Assembly (NCBI GenBank): GCA_025355165.1 | Contig: JANYAD010000208.1 | Span: forward strand, 1-48,264 | Length of the DNA stretch: 48,264 nt | DNA from: Gammaproteobacteria bacterium | GTDB taxonomy: Bacteria > Pseudomonadota > Gammaproteobacteria > Steroidobacterales > Steroidobacteraceae | Reading direction: 5' to 3' | Part shown: one piece after another, positions 8,301 through 16,205 of the stretch | Numbering within the stretch: position 1 is the stretch's first letter | Layout: each line of letters starts with the position of its first letter | Program-made: the position numbers and the translations under genes | Notes under the pieces: model-generated | Told to the model about the DNA's origin: nothing | Databases searched by the model: none | What the model saw: only the letters and a program-made list of their open reading frames with translations

Positions 8301-9242
8301 ATGCGGCTCACTGCTTTAGTTTTTCTACTGTGGTCGGCGATGGCGCATGCGGTGGATGCACCGCTCAACGTCAAACAACAAGTGTTGTGGGATCATTTGC
8401 GGTTGGCCGTTGCCGAGGAGGAGCAGAAACTCGACGGCGTGCTTGGCGTTGCTATCTTAGATCTGAACTCTGGGCAAACATTGCTCATCCGCCCCGATGA
8501 GTTATTTCCCCAGGCTAGTTCCATCAAGATTGCGGTGCTCGCAGAGCTTTATCATCAGGCCCAGCAAGCAGCACACGGTGCGAACGGCAAAGCAACATTG
8601 AACGACCGATATGTGGTACGCGCTCAAGATATCGTTCCAGATAGTTCCATCCTCGGCGGCTTAACACCGGGAGTTTCTTCTCTCACCAACCATGATCTAG
8701 CGACGATCATGGTGGCCGTCAGCGATAACTCCGCCACCAACGTTCTTATCGATCGCCTCGGCATGGACAACGTGGTGCGCCTGACGGGATCTCTGGGTCT
8801 TTTGCACACGCAATTGCGTCGCAAGATGATGGATCTTCAGGCAGCGGCTCTGGGTAAGGAGAATATCTCCACGCCGCGCGAGATGATGACACTGCTCGAG
8901 CAGATCTACCGCGGCAAGGTGATCGAAGCGCCGCTGTTGGACGATTTCTTCAACGTGCTGGCGACTCATAAGGACAGTTGGATACCGCGCGATCTGCCAG
9001 CGGATCTTAAAATTGCCAACAAGCCGGGGGAGCTTGAGGGGGTGCGCAATGACTCTGGCATTGTGTTTGTTAAGAACCGCCCCTATGTGATCTGTGTGAT
9101 GAGCACCTATCTTGCAAGCGAGCGTGCCGGCGAGGAGGCAATCTCACGAATTTCGCGGTTAGCCTATGATCTGTTTGATCGCCTCAGCCGTGCCTCCAAT
9201 TTAGGCAGAGTGATTTCGCCGGGTAATGGTGGCGCGCGCTAG
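8301..9242 (+). CDS. Exported serine hydrolase of the class A beta-lactamase fold
   Basis: A 313-residue protein with a Sec signal peptide (MRLTALVFLLWSAMAHA, cleavage probably after AHA near residue 17). The penicillin-recognising fold motifs are readable: SxxK as SSIK, SDN as VSDNSATN, and a KPG triad in IANKPGELEG in place of KTG. The omega-loop Glu (ExxLN) that class A beta-lactamases need for deacylation is not visible; the equivalent region reads LRRKMMDLQAAALG. It is therefore better called a beta-lactamase-related serine hydrolase (COG2367-like) of unknown substrate than a resistance enzyme. The start is supported by GAGGGGCGC directly before ATG 8301. It lies 40 bases after the VOC gene and could be co-transcribed. 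Confidence 0.85.
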   Translation: MRLTALVFLLWSAMAHAVDAPLNVKQQVLWDHLRLAVAEEEQKLDGVLGVAILDLNSGQTLLIRPDELFPQASSIKIAVLAELYHQAQQAAHGANGKATLNDRYVVRAQDIVPDSSILGGLTPGVSSLTNHDLATIMVAVSDNSATNVLIDRLGMDNVVRLTGSLGLLHTQLRRKMMDLQAAALGKENISTPREMMTLLEQIYRGKVIEAPLLDDFFNVLATHKDSWIPRDLPADLKIANKPGELEGVRNDSGIVFVKNRPYVICVMSTYLASERAGEEAISRISRLAYDLFDRLSRASNLGRVISPGNGGAR

Positions 9243-9540
9243 TTGCGACCAACGTACACTAGTCTCACTATCGAAATTGAGCCCTGCCGGTCTGGCTCGT
9301 AAACCACACGGCGCCAATCCGCGGAAGAATTAAGAGACCTCGCGGCACTTGCTTTTATTCTTGATGAAAAAAGCAATATATAAGATGAGTTCGTTTCTGG
9401 TTAAAACTCGCCAAATTACCGATAAAACTGATCGTGTCGACTGCGGTGATCGTTTCGGGTAGTTCATTTACGCGAAAAATATACTCGTCGGCGATTCGAC
9501 GTCGAAACTTGCAGGTAATTGGAGGTATGCATCAGTTCAC
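9243..9540. other. Intergenic region with an AT-rich inverted repeat between converging genes
   Basis: This gap separates two converging genes. TTGCTTTT (9349-9356) and AAAAGCAA (9369-9376) form an 8-base perfect inverted repeat with a 12-base loop. It may be a weak bidirectional terminator, but the stem is A/T-rich and no clean T tract follows. No gene is supported here. Confidence 0.35.
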
Positions 9541-10389
9541 CTATGATTGAGGGGTGCCCGAGTCCTGGTGTCGTAGCAGCGTCCCGATGTCATCGATTTT
9601 TTCATCGAGCTGATTTAATTTGCGTGAAAGGCCCTGAATGTCAGAGGCGGCGCGCCGATTAACATCAAAGTCTAATTCACCTCGCAGGCGGTCCTTCGTG
9701 TCTTGGCGATTTTGACTCATCATGATCACGGGCGCCTGAAGCGCCGCAAGCATCGACAGAAATAGATTGAGCAGGATGAAGGGGTAGGGGTCCCACGCTC
9801 TGGTTCCCAAGAGGACATTGATCGACGTATAAATTGTCATCAGGATGAAGAAGGTGATAATAAATGTCCAGGAGCCGCCGAAGCGCGCCACGTGATCCGC
9901 AATCCGCTCTCCCAACGTCGATTCTTTTTCAATGAGCTCGTTTGGGTTGCGGCTCGCGCGCGTTCGAATGAGTTGTTGAGAGGAGTGCAACTGCCGGCTC
10001 AGCGCCGTGAGTAGATCCATGCCCGCCATCGGCTTGCGCTCCAGCAGAATCGCAATGTCATCGCGCGATACTTCCAGGCAGGAGCATTCCTCTAGAGTCG
10101 TGGCGCTCGTTTGGTGCAGAGTCTGCTCGAGCATCGATGCGAACCCGAAGAATTCGCCAATCGCCGGCTCATCGACCACGACCTCCTGATGGTCTTCGTC
10201 GACCGTGGTAACCCGGACCTTGCCGGAGAGCATCACGTACGCCTGGCCTCCGGGCTGCCCCTGTTTGTAGATGCGTTCGCGTGCGGCGAACCGTTTTAGC
10301 TCAACCTGAGCGGCAAGGACTGCGGTTTCCTCCTCATCGAGCAGTGCGAACAAGGGAACGCTCTTGAGCACATCAGGATTACAAGTCAT
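9541..10389 (-). CDS. Cyclic-nucleotide-binding domain fused to a DUF1003 membrane domain
   Basis: A 282-residue two-domain protein. Residues about 8-125 form a CRP/FNR-type cNMP-binding beta roll (VPLFALLDEEE start, YVMLSGKVRV, GEFFGFASM as the phosphate-binding-cassette region). Residues about 155-245 are DUF1003, with the LGERIADHVARFGGSWTFI entry, two transmembrane helices (about 172-192 and 200-225) and the LLNLFLSMLAALQAPVIMMS ending. A C-terminal coiled-coil-like tail follows (QGLSRKLNQLDEKIDDIG). The canonical cAMP-binding Arg of the cassette is not evident, so the ligand is uncertain. The protein should sit in the inner membrane with a cytosolic sensor domain. Start ATG 10389 has an AGGGG leader. 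Confidence 0.85.
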   Translation of the reverse strand: MTCNPDVLKSVPLFALLDEEETAVLAAQVELKRFAARERIYKQGQPGGQAYVMLSGKVRVTTVDEDHQEVVVDEPAIGEFFGFASMLEQTLHQTSATTLEECSCLEVSRDDIAILLERKPMAGMDLLTALSRQLHSSQQLIRTRASRNPNELIEKESTLGERIADHVARFGGSWTFIITFFILMTIYTSINVLLGTRAWDPYPFILLNLFLSMLAALQAPVIMMSQNRQDTKDRLRGELDFDVNRRAASDIQGLSRKLNQLDEKIDDIGTLLRHQDSGTPQS

Positions 10390-10578
10390 CGGGAACCCCT
10401 GCCGTAAAAATTTGGAGCAAACCGCCCGCGGACCCGGTTGCCGAACGCTCAGATGAGCTGCGGCGCGACGAAGCGGTGCGTAAGATCCATAGTAAGGCCA
10501 AGCGCCATGTCGTTACCTACCAATTTCAAATTGCAACACACGCTGATCGAGATGAGTAGCGCGCATGGCCCGAAACAA

Positions 10579-11226
10579 TCAACGATGCAGGAGAGCGTGG
10601 GCTCGATCGCGCCAATTGCTAGCAAGTTCAGGCATGGATTGCATGCGTTCAAGCTCATCGCGCGTCGCCTTGCCGTGGGAGATGAGTTGCACGAGCCGCG
10701 CAAATGAAAAGTCGGGGTTGGGGCGATCTTTCAACTGCACGGCATCGCCAATCGCCACATATCCTGGCTCGAGCACCCGGTAATACCAGCCCGCTCGGCC
10801 GCTGCGTACCATCGCTTTGGGCATCATCTTGTCTGCAAATCGTAGGGCGAGTTTGAAACACGGCTGGCGAGGCTGACAGATCTGAAGCGTACTGCTGCCA
10901 ATTTTGTGTACGTCACCTACACACAGGTCAATTTCGCGAATACCTTCGATGCAGAAGTTCTCACCAAATCCTCCGGCCACCAACCTCGCGGCGTGGGCGG
11001 GGTATTCGCGGCGCCAGTCCGCATAATTATCTAGCGCGTAGCCGTATACCGCCTTCTCAAGTCCCCCGTGCACCGAGAGGTCCGCCTGCTCGTCACCTGC
11101 AATGCCGAGTGGGGTGATGCGAACCGGACCGGCCATTTGAGTTTTAACGAAAGCACTTGGAACACCTTCCGGACCTAACGGTGCCACCTTGCCGGCATGT
11201 ATGGATACGAGGCTCGCAATCTTCAT
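10579..11226 (-). CDS. MOSC domain protein (YiiM-like)
   Basis: A 215-residue protein with the MOSC fold from YiiM-type proteins, which bind a molybdenum-linked sulfur or cofactor through one conserved Cys and protect against N-hydroxylated base analogues. The conserved elements are the N-terminal VSIHAGKVAPLG, GIAGDEQADLSVHGG, the ENFCIEG strand, and the Cys in ICQPRQPCFKLALRF. The C-terminal three-helix 3-alpha region (LVQLISHGKATRDELERM) is also present. ATG 11226 (MKIASL) is chosen because homology starts there; an open frame runs further upstream but without family features. No molybdopterin gene is adjacent. Confidence 0.87.
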   Translation of the reverse strand: MKIASLVSIHAGKVAPLGPEGVPSAFVKTQMAGPVRITPLGIAGDEQADLSVHGGLEKAVYGYALDNYADWRREYPAHAARLVAGGFGENFCIEGIREIDLCVGDVHKIGSSTLQICQPRQPCFKLALRFADKMMPKAMVRSGRAGWYYRVLEPGYVAIGDAVQLKDRPNPDFSFARLVQLISHGKATRDELERMQSMPELASNWRDRAHALLHR

Positions 11227-11834
11227 GAGTATCATTCTAGGCGGGGCTCCTCGATCTTGCGACCCATTCTGACTCTTGCTCGAGCCGGTTGAGCGCCGCT
11301 GTATGAGGAACGCCCAGGTGGCTCTAAGCAGCCTCAAAATCCATCCGGTATATTGGAAACGTCCGAACATCGCTGTCCGTCGATTATCGATTAGTCGCCA
11401 CCAGTACCCTCCTATGCATGTACGAACGGGTGACCCTAACGGACCGAATTTTCCCCCGTGGTCCAGTTGCAGCCGAGCGGATCAGGCGTATCGCGCCCTT
11501 GCGGGCGCGCATACCACGGCGCGAAAGCCGTATCAGAGGCGATATCCGCCCGCTATATGTGAAGCACTGGTCTGACCCGGCCGCATATCACGCACTCGCC
11601 CAGGACTGATCCCAACGATTCAAGACAGTGTTCACCCTGCCTTGGAGTAAAATATTTCCACTTGATGTTCTTCCATCCGGCAAATGGCCATTCGAAGCTC
11701 CGGCGACTCCGGGTGCTATGCTCCGTGTAACTGAAAGCTTGGTTCCAAAGAAATCGGAAACATGGAAAAGAGCCCAGCGCCTTATCTGGAGCATTCCTGC
11801 GGTTCGGTCGGCCTTGCCGGTTCTTTAGTCGATT
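11227..11834. other. Intergenic stretch with decayed sequence
   Basis: About 600 bases between the MOSC gene and a broken VOC gene. It contains a possible esterase tail (separate entry at 11408) and a 66-codon frame from GTG 11628 to the stop at 11828 whose composition looks protein-like (FTLPWSKIFPLDVLP start). I recognise no family for the latter and see no good ribosome-binding site, so I treat it as a possible remnant only. Confidence 0.4.
11408..11575 (+). pseudogene. Possible remnant of the C-terminus of a type B carboxylesterase
   Basis: A short frame reads RTGDPNGPNFPPW followed by a decayed stretch and ends at a stop at 11573-11575. The pattern R-x-G-x-P-N-G-x-x-x-P-x-W is the usual last conserved block of para-nitrobenzyl-esterase/type B carboxylesterases, placed some 30-50 residues before their C-terminus. 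Nothing upstream in this frame resembles the catalytic core, so only the tail would survive. The call rests on one motif and could be chance. Confidence 0.35.
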
Positions 11835-12224
11835 GTGGACACCGTGGACGAAGAAGTCATGGCTGAGATTGTGACTTCGACATTTGTCCTAGCTGTCAAC
11901 GACGTCACAGCCTCGTGTGAATTCTACTGCAGAAAGCTGGGATTCGTAGAAGAACGCCGGGTCGAGGGATGGGCGTTCCTCCGTCGTTAAAGCTGTAGGC
12001 TTAGACTGGGCCATTGCCCAGACGCAGTGCCCATTTCAAAGTGCCCCGATCACTCCTGGTTCGCGTATCTGCACGTCAAGGGTATCGATGAACTCTACGA
12101 GGAAGTACGACGGCGCGAGGTCGATATTTGGCATCCACTGGAAAATAAGTCTTGGCGCATGCGTGAATTCGCCATTGTTTCGCCCGATGGGCACCGCGTC
12201 GTTTTTGGTGAGCCGATTGCCTAA
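11835..12224 (+). pseudogene. VOC/glyoxalase gene interrupted by an in-frame TAA
   Basis: Two segments of one VOC protein lie in the same frame and are separated by a single TAA at 11988-11990. The first half (from GTG 11835 or ATG 11859) carries FVLAVNDVTASCEFYCRKLG and ends in GWAFLRR. The second half carries CPDHSWFAYLHVKGIDELYE and WRMREFAIVSPDGHRVVFGE, the normal end of the fold. The combined length of about 130 codons matches a single-domain VOC protein. The residues just after the stop (SCRLRLGHC) still fit the family loosely, so a nonsense substitution or small compensating indels are both possible. A real gene would require readthrough. Confidence 0.75.
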
Positions 12225-12234
12225 GAACGTTCCA

Positions 12235-12744
12235 ATGTCCAGCGCGCTGCTACCCATGGAGTACATCACCGTCTTCGATATAGCGAACGCGGGCTACAAG
12301 AGCCACAGCTTCCCCGAGTTTGGTCTCATCTTTGTCGCCGCTGGGAGCATATTGGTGGCGTTTAAAAGCCGTCTGCCTAACTGGAGCCAGCGCAGCACCA
12401 TTTCGCGCGCCATTTTTCCCTATGGCTTTCTTGGATTTTCCCTTCTTTGGACAATGGCCACCTTCTTCGGCACGTACCGCGATTATCGAAATGCCTCGGA
12501 TGCCGAAAGGACCAACACGACGAGCGTCGTAGAAGGGCAGGTTACGGATTTTCGGCCGATGCCAGTCTCGGGACACGCTATGGAGCGCTTCTGCGTGTCT
12601 GGCAAGTGCTTCGAATATTCTGATTATGTGGTAACGGCTGGGTTCAACAATACGAGTTCGCACGGTGGCCCGATTCGCGAAAACCTGCCTGTGCGGGTGA
12701 CCTACGTTGGAAATACCATCGTCAAGTTGGAAAAAGCGAAATGA
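12235..12744 (+). CDS. Conserved hypothetical membrane protein
   Basis: A 169-residue protein from ATG 12235 (an alternative ATG at 12256 starts MEYITVFDIANAG). Two hydrophobic helices are visible near residues 23-38 and 59-78, followed by a soluble C-terminal domain of about 80 residues. That domain begins VVEGQVTDFRPMPVSGH and carries a CVSGKC pair of cysteines, a YSDYVVTAGFN strand and a final VRVTYVGNTIVKLE. I recognise this layout from uncharacterised proteobacterial proteins but cannot give a function. It begins 10 bases after the broken VOC gene and its TGA overlaps an ATG of the following frame (ATGA at 12741). Confidence 0.7.
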   Translation: MSSALLPMEYITVFDIANAGYKSHSFPEFGLIFVAAGSILVAFKSRLPNWSQRSTISRAIFPYGFLGFSLLWTMATFFGTYRDYRNASDAERTNTTSVVEGQVTDFRPMPVSGHAMERFCVSGKCFEYSDYVVTAGFNNTSSHGGPIRENLPVRVTYVGNTIVKLEKAK

Positions 12745-12819
12745 CTACGGCAAACTCGGGGAGTCAAGCGTACGCATAATCGATACGGACATCGCATCGC
12801 CGTTTTTGCAACCATACTC

Positions 12820-13290
12820 GTGGCGGCGTTTGGTATGGCCGGTGAGCCCCGAGTCGACTTTCACGTGATTTCTGAGCTTAGTTTTCGGTCATCGAAGCCG
12901 CTCTACGTAGCGATCAATTCGCAGGATGAATGGGTCGCTCTTTGGAGGTCTCAGAATACCTATGCCTATTCTGAGGCGCCGCAAACACAGACCGGCCCCG
13001 TGCCGATGATCGATTTCGAGCACGTTACCTTACTGCTGGCGAGTTCAGGCACAAAACCCAATTCTGGTTACTCCCTGGCATTTACTTCGGTCCGCGAATT
13101 CAACGCCACGATCACCGTCTCGTTGCTGGATATTGGCCCCGGCCCCAGCTGCCCGACGCTGCAGGAAATTACGAACCCACGAATATTCGCGCTGATTCCA
13201 AAGTCACGCAAGCGCGTAGTTTTCACAGTGGCACGCGCTTCAGTTGATTGCGCGACCCGACAAATAATTGGTTACCGGCCGCAAGATTGA
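12820..13290 (+). CDS. PrcB-like protein, possibly with a frameshifted signal peptide
   Basis: A 156-residue frame whose second half has the PrcB C-terminal pattern: GYSLAFTSVREFNATITVSL, then DIGPGPSCPTL and FALIPKS. PrcB was named as an accessory of an exported protease in spirochaetes; proteobacterial members are uncharacterised. The only orthodox start in frame is GTG 12820, which leaves a partial signal peptide. The same frame is open upstream to 12745 and encodes a hydrophobic leader (HRIAVFATILVAAFGMAG), while an ATG at 12741 that overlaps the preceding stop is one base out of frame and terminates at 12779. The simplest reading is a single-base deletion near 12775-12780 in a gene that began at 12741. 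Confidence 0.7.
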   Translation: MAAFGMAGEPRVDFHVISELSFRSSKPLYVAINSQDEWVALWRSQNTYAYSEAPQTQTGPVPMIDFEHVTLLLASSGTKPNSGYSLAFTSVREFNATITVSLLDIGPGPSCPTLQEITNPRIFALIPKSRKRVVFTVARASVDCATRQIIGYRPQD

Positions 13291-13770
13291 AGCGTGGAAC
13301 ACAGATCTGCGGCCTATTTTGCATGGACTGGAGCCGCCCCACGACGATCCCTGGGCATTTGGAAGTGACGTTGATGAGCGAGCATCTGGCGTCGGTCAGT
13401 TAACGGCAACGGATTGACCGCCAAGAAATGACTACTATTCCCCCAGCATGGCTGGCTGGGATGGCAAGCAAGACGCGGAAATGGCGAAGAAGATAGCTAA
13501 ACTGGCGAGAACACACCGTGTTCGAATTTCATCGGCGAACGAAAGAGGAATTTACGGCTTCGCTGTGGTTGGGGCAGGTTATGACGCAAAATCTATGCCG
13601 AACAAAACGAATGTGGCGAGAGCTGAGAAGCTGGATTCCCGCAATCAGTTATTAGAGAGTGCGTCCATGAGCCCTTGGCAATGGCAGTACGGCGGGATGG
13701 CTGGGCTCAGTGGTGCGAAGGCGACGAGACGATCATATTCAGGACCTTAGAGTGAGAACCGAATTTAGTT

Positions 13771-14373
13771 ATGGCGCGTGAGTCCGAAAATATCATAGGA
13801 CTTTATCAACGACGAGGCCGTGAATGGGCAGGCGATCGGGGAACTCAACTTTTTGAAAAGGCCTGGCTTGACCGTTTCTTGGCACTCCAGCCAACCAATC
13901 CGGCTATTCTCGACTTAGGCTGCGGTTCCGGCGAGCCTATTGGACGTTATATTTTTGGCCAGGGATGTAGCCTGACCGGGGTGGATTCGTCGCCAGAACT
14001 CATCGCGATGTGCAGAAAGAGTTTGCCATCACAAAATTGGCACATCTCAGATATGCGCACCTTTACTATCGAGTTTTCATTCAACGGCATTTTGGCCTGG
14101 GATAGCTTCTTCCACCTGAACCAAACTGATCAGCGCCAAATGTTTGCGACCTTCAGAAAGCATGCGGCACCCCGCGCGGCCTTAATGTTTACTAGTGGCA
14201 CGTCGCATGGGGAAGCAATAGGCAGTTTTAGGGGCGAGCCGCTGTACCATGCTAGCTTGGACCCCGCAGAATATAGAGCGCTACTCGACGCCAGTGGCTT
14301 CGCGGTGGTACAGCACCTGATCGAAGATCCGACCTGCGGAGGCCGTACGATTTGGCTTTCGCAGCTTCAATAA
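13771..14373 (+). CDS. Class I SAM-dependent methyltransferase
   Basis: A 200-residue protein of the Rossmann-like methyltransferase fold. Motif I is ILDLGCGSGEPIG (about residues 46-58), followed by the acidic ribose-binding residue in LTGVDSSPELI, motif II around SDMRTF and the motif III-IV region ILAWDSFFHL, typical of small-molecule methyltransferases. It is a compact version without an added substrate domain. The usual substrate cannot be deduced. A PTCGGRTIWLSQ ending is shared with many short proteins of this type. The ATG at 13771 lacks an obvious ribosome-binding site. The preceding 480 bases hold no supported gene. Confidence 0.85.
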   Translation: MARESENIIGLYQRRGREWAGDRGTQLFEKAWLDRFLALQPTNPAILDLGCGSGEPIGRYIFGQGCSLTGVDSSPELIAMCRKSLPSQNWHISDMRTFTIEFSFNGILAWDSFFHLNQTDQRQMFATFRKHAAPRAALMFTSGTSHGEAIGSFRGEPLYHASLDPAEYRALLDASGFAVVQHLIEDPTCGGRTIWLSQLQ

Positions 14374-14910
14374 CAAATGGGCATTCCCGGTCTTTGTTCT
14401 CCGTCACGCGACAGTACCGATCAGCAACGGGAGTATTGGTGAGTGAATGAACGAACCAGCTTACCGAGGACGTTAAGGGACTGAAGTCTCTGCGTCTCAA
14501 TGAGGTTACCGCCATCAGGCTATCATTTCCGTTGGTGGACCGCATGACCTGAAGCGCGGGGTCGCGGATGACGACGAGGTCTGCATGATCAGTTTCACAC
14601 GGTTGGCGTATTTGCGCCTCACCGACAGTGGTGGCTTTCTAACGCAGCAGGAGATATGGCGGTGAGAGGCCAATACCGCGCCGCGACGGGCAGCCGACCG
14701 CCAAGAACGGTAGGCGGTTCGGTAACCCCGCTCTGTAGTAGATTTCGGGTCTCCGCTGCAGGGGGCGACATGCTGACACTGGAGCGACGGGCGACGATGA
14801 GGGCCATGTGTAAGGTGCGTTGGCAAGGATGCCAGAGATCGGGCATACCGATCGCGGAGCGTGTGCGTGAGAAGGGTTTGACAAGGATGAACGGTGGCGA
14901 CATATTTTGC
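14374..14910. other. Intergenic region upstream of an IS66 remnant
   Basis: More than 500 bases in which every frame is short and without family motifs. Since an IS66 transposase tail follows directly, the stretch may be decayed insertion-sequence DNA, but I cannot recognise other transposase segments, terminal inverted repeats or target duplications. Confidence 0.4.
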
Positions 14911-15126
14911 ATTGCACGGCGCCGGAATTGGCTATTTGCCGACACCGTGAAGGTCGCAAAAGCCGTTGCGGCACTTTACAGCTTAGGCTCGACCGCACGC
15001 ATCAACGGTCTTGACCCTTACGCTTATCCGCTGCGGTTCTTTGCTGAACTGCCAAACGCCAAAACCGTTGAGGACTTCGAAATGCTGCTGCTCTTCATCG
15101 GCCCATTCGGCAAAGCAGGTCTGTAA
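14911..15126 (+). pseudogene. IS66-family transposase C-terminal remnant
   Basis: This frame carries RRRNWLFADTVK, ALYSLGSTARINGLDPYAY and FAELPNAKTVEDFEMLL, which match in order the last blocks of IS66 TnpC (GRRNWLF, LYSLVETAKANGLEPYAY and FTELPxAxTVEDIEALLP). It contains only about 70 of the usual roughly 500 residues. The catalytic DDE region and the TnpA/TnpB partners are absent, and the aligned part has accumulated changes, such as the loss of Glu in the YSL(V/I)ETAK block. It is an inactive relic and shows that the neighbourhood once received mobile DNA. Confidence 0.8.
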
Positions 15127-15130
15127 AGCT

Positions 15131-15493
15131 ATGAACCACCGTCCATGGATAAACAAGTATGGAACCGTTGGCATTCTCCTGATGCTTTTACTGGTCATGA
15201 ATCCAGAGCTCAGGGCTTTCTTATTACTCACCAACTTTATCGGTCTAGATTTGATGATTTTTTTCATTGCAATTCAATTGGGGCATTTGCTGCAGGACAC
15301 CCCATTAATCAAGTACCCAAAAAGTACCTTCGTGTGCATTGCCAGCTATACCACTCTTCGCTTAACGACTCGCACGATAGCACTGCTGTTGGCGCCGGCC
15401 GACAACGCCACTGCGGGCTTGACGACATTGCTATTTGTCTTATCAAAAAACATGTGGTGCCCAACGGTGAAACCAGACTTCCGAACGATTTGA
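15131..15493 (+). CDS. Hypothetical small membrane protein
   Basis: A 120-residue frame starting with ATG 15131, four bases after the IS66 remnant's stop. Two strongly hydrophobic segments are visible (residues about 11-24 and 29-50), followed by a weaker third near residues 82-92. I recognise no family and see no clear ribosome-binding site. Because it follows decayed transposase sequence it could be a chance frame or a relic, but uninterrupted hydrophobic helices over this length argue mildly for a real gene. Confidence 0.35.
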   Translation: MNHRPWINKYGTVGILLMLLLVMNPELRAFLLLTNFIGLDLMIFFIAIQLGHLLQDTPLIKYPKSTFVCIASYTTLRLTTRTIALLLAPADNATAGLTTLLFVLSKNMWCPTVKPDFRTI

Positions 15494-15773
15494 CGGTCGC
15501 AAGGCGGGGTTAGCTGAGCGCTTGCCGAAAAGAAACGATGCTCCATTTGAGCGGACTAATTACTGGGTCAACGGCTTTCGCCTTTGCTTCTATATTGAAT
15601 CTTCTCAGGTGCGTGGCTAGTTAAACCGATGCGAACCCGTCAATAAATGGCCTATGTAGGGGAACCTCTTCGGTTCAGCAATGGATTTCAGCTGAAAATA
15701 TTTGGGCGACGCAGATCACCGAACTGTGCCTAGGGGCGCGCACGCAGGGTTAGGTTTTGGCGCATGTGACTGC

Positions 15774-16190
15774 TCAGTCGATATCTACGGCAAACCGCTT
15801 GAGGTCCGAGAGCGAGCAATCGGCAAGCGCACCCTCATGGGTGGCCCGTAACGCAACACGCGGAGCTTGGCCTGCATTGCATGCCTGTTGCCAGCGCGGC
15901 GCGCACAGGCACCATCGATCGCCGGGTTGCAGACCCGGAAAACCGAATTCGGGGACCGGAGTCGAGAGATCGTTGCCGCGGGATTTCGAGAACGCAAGAA
16001 ATTCTGCGGTCATGACTGCACAGACCGTGTGACTGCCCACATCTTCGCGGCTCGTGTCGCAGCACCCGTCCCGGAAGAAACCGGTCATAGGTTTCAGCGA
16101 GCAGATCTCAAGCCGCTCGCCAAGCACATTGCGGGAGTTCGGTTGCCCGCCGCCGCCCGCGTCCTCCTTCAGCATTGCTGGCTCGTGCAT
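15774..16190 (-). CDS. DUF2237 family protein
   Basis: A 138-residue protein (ATG 16190, or ATG 16175 for MLKEDAGGG). It carries the DUF2237 signature almost completely: NVLGERLEICSLKPMTGF, RDGCCDTSREDVGSHTVC, EFLAFSKSRGNDLSTPVPE and FPGLQPGDRWCLCAPRW, then APRVALRATHEGAL. The six or so conserved cysteines and the H in GSHTVC suggest a metal- or disulfide-stabilised cytosolic protein. The family is widespread in bacteria and eukaryotic algae and has no established function. It is the last gene before a gap and lies 15 bases downstream of the exported protein at 16206-16910 in the same direction, so the two may form an operon. Confidence 0.9.
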   Translation of the reverse strand: MHEPAMLKEDAGGGGQPNSRNVLGERLEICSLKPMTGFFRDGCCDTSREDVGSHTVCAVMTAEFLAFSKSRGNDLSTPVPEFGFPGLQPGDRWCLCAPRWQQACNAGQAPRVALRATHEGALADCSLSDLKRFAVDID

Positions 16191-16205
16191 CGTGCTTTGC
16201 CCAGC

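Noticed and set aside
8301-9242. Antibiotic-resistance class A beta-lactamase
   Set aside because: The essential omega-loop Glu motif is absent and the third motif is KPG, so calling it a resistance gene is not justified.
9349-9376. Strong intrinsic terminator after the serine hydrolase
   Set aside because: The inverted repeat is A/T-rich and lacks a following T tract, so it was only recorded as a weak structure.
13448-13750. 100-codon frame between the PrcB-like gene and the methyltransferase
   Set aside because: No ribosome-binding site, no family motif, and its amino-acid composition is patchy; it could be a decayed gene but I cannot support a CDS.
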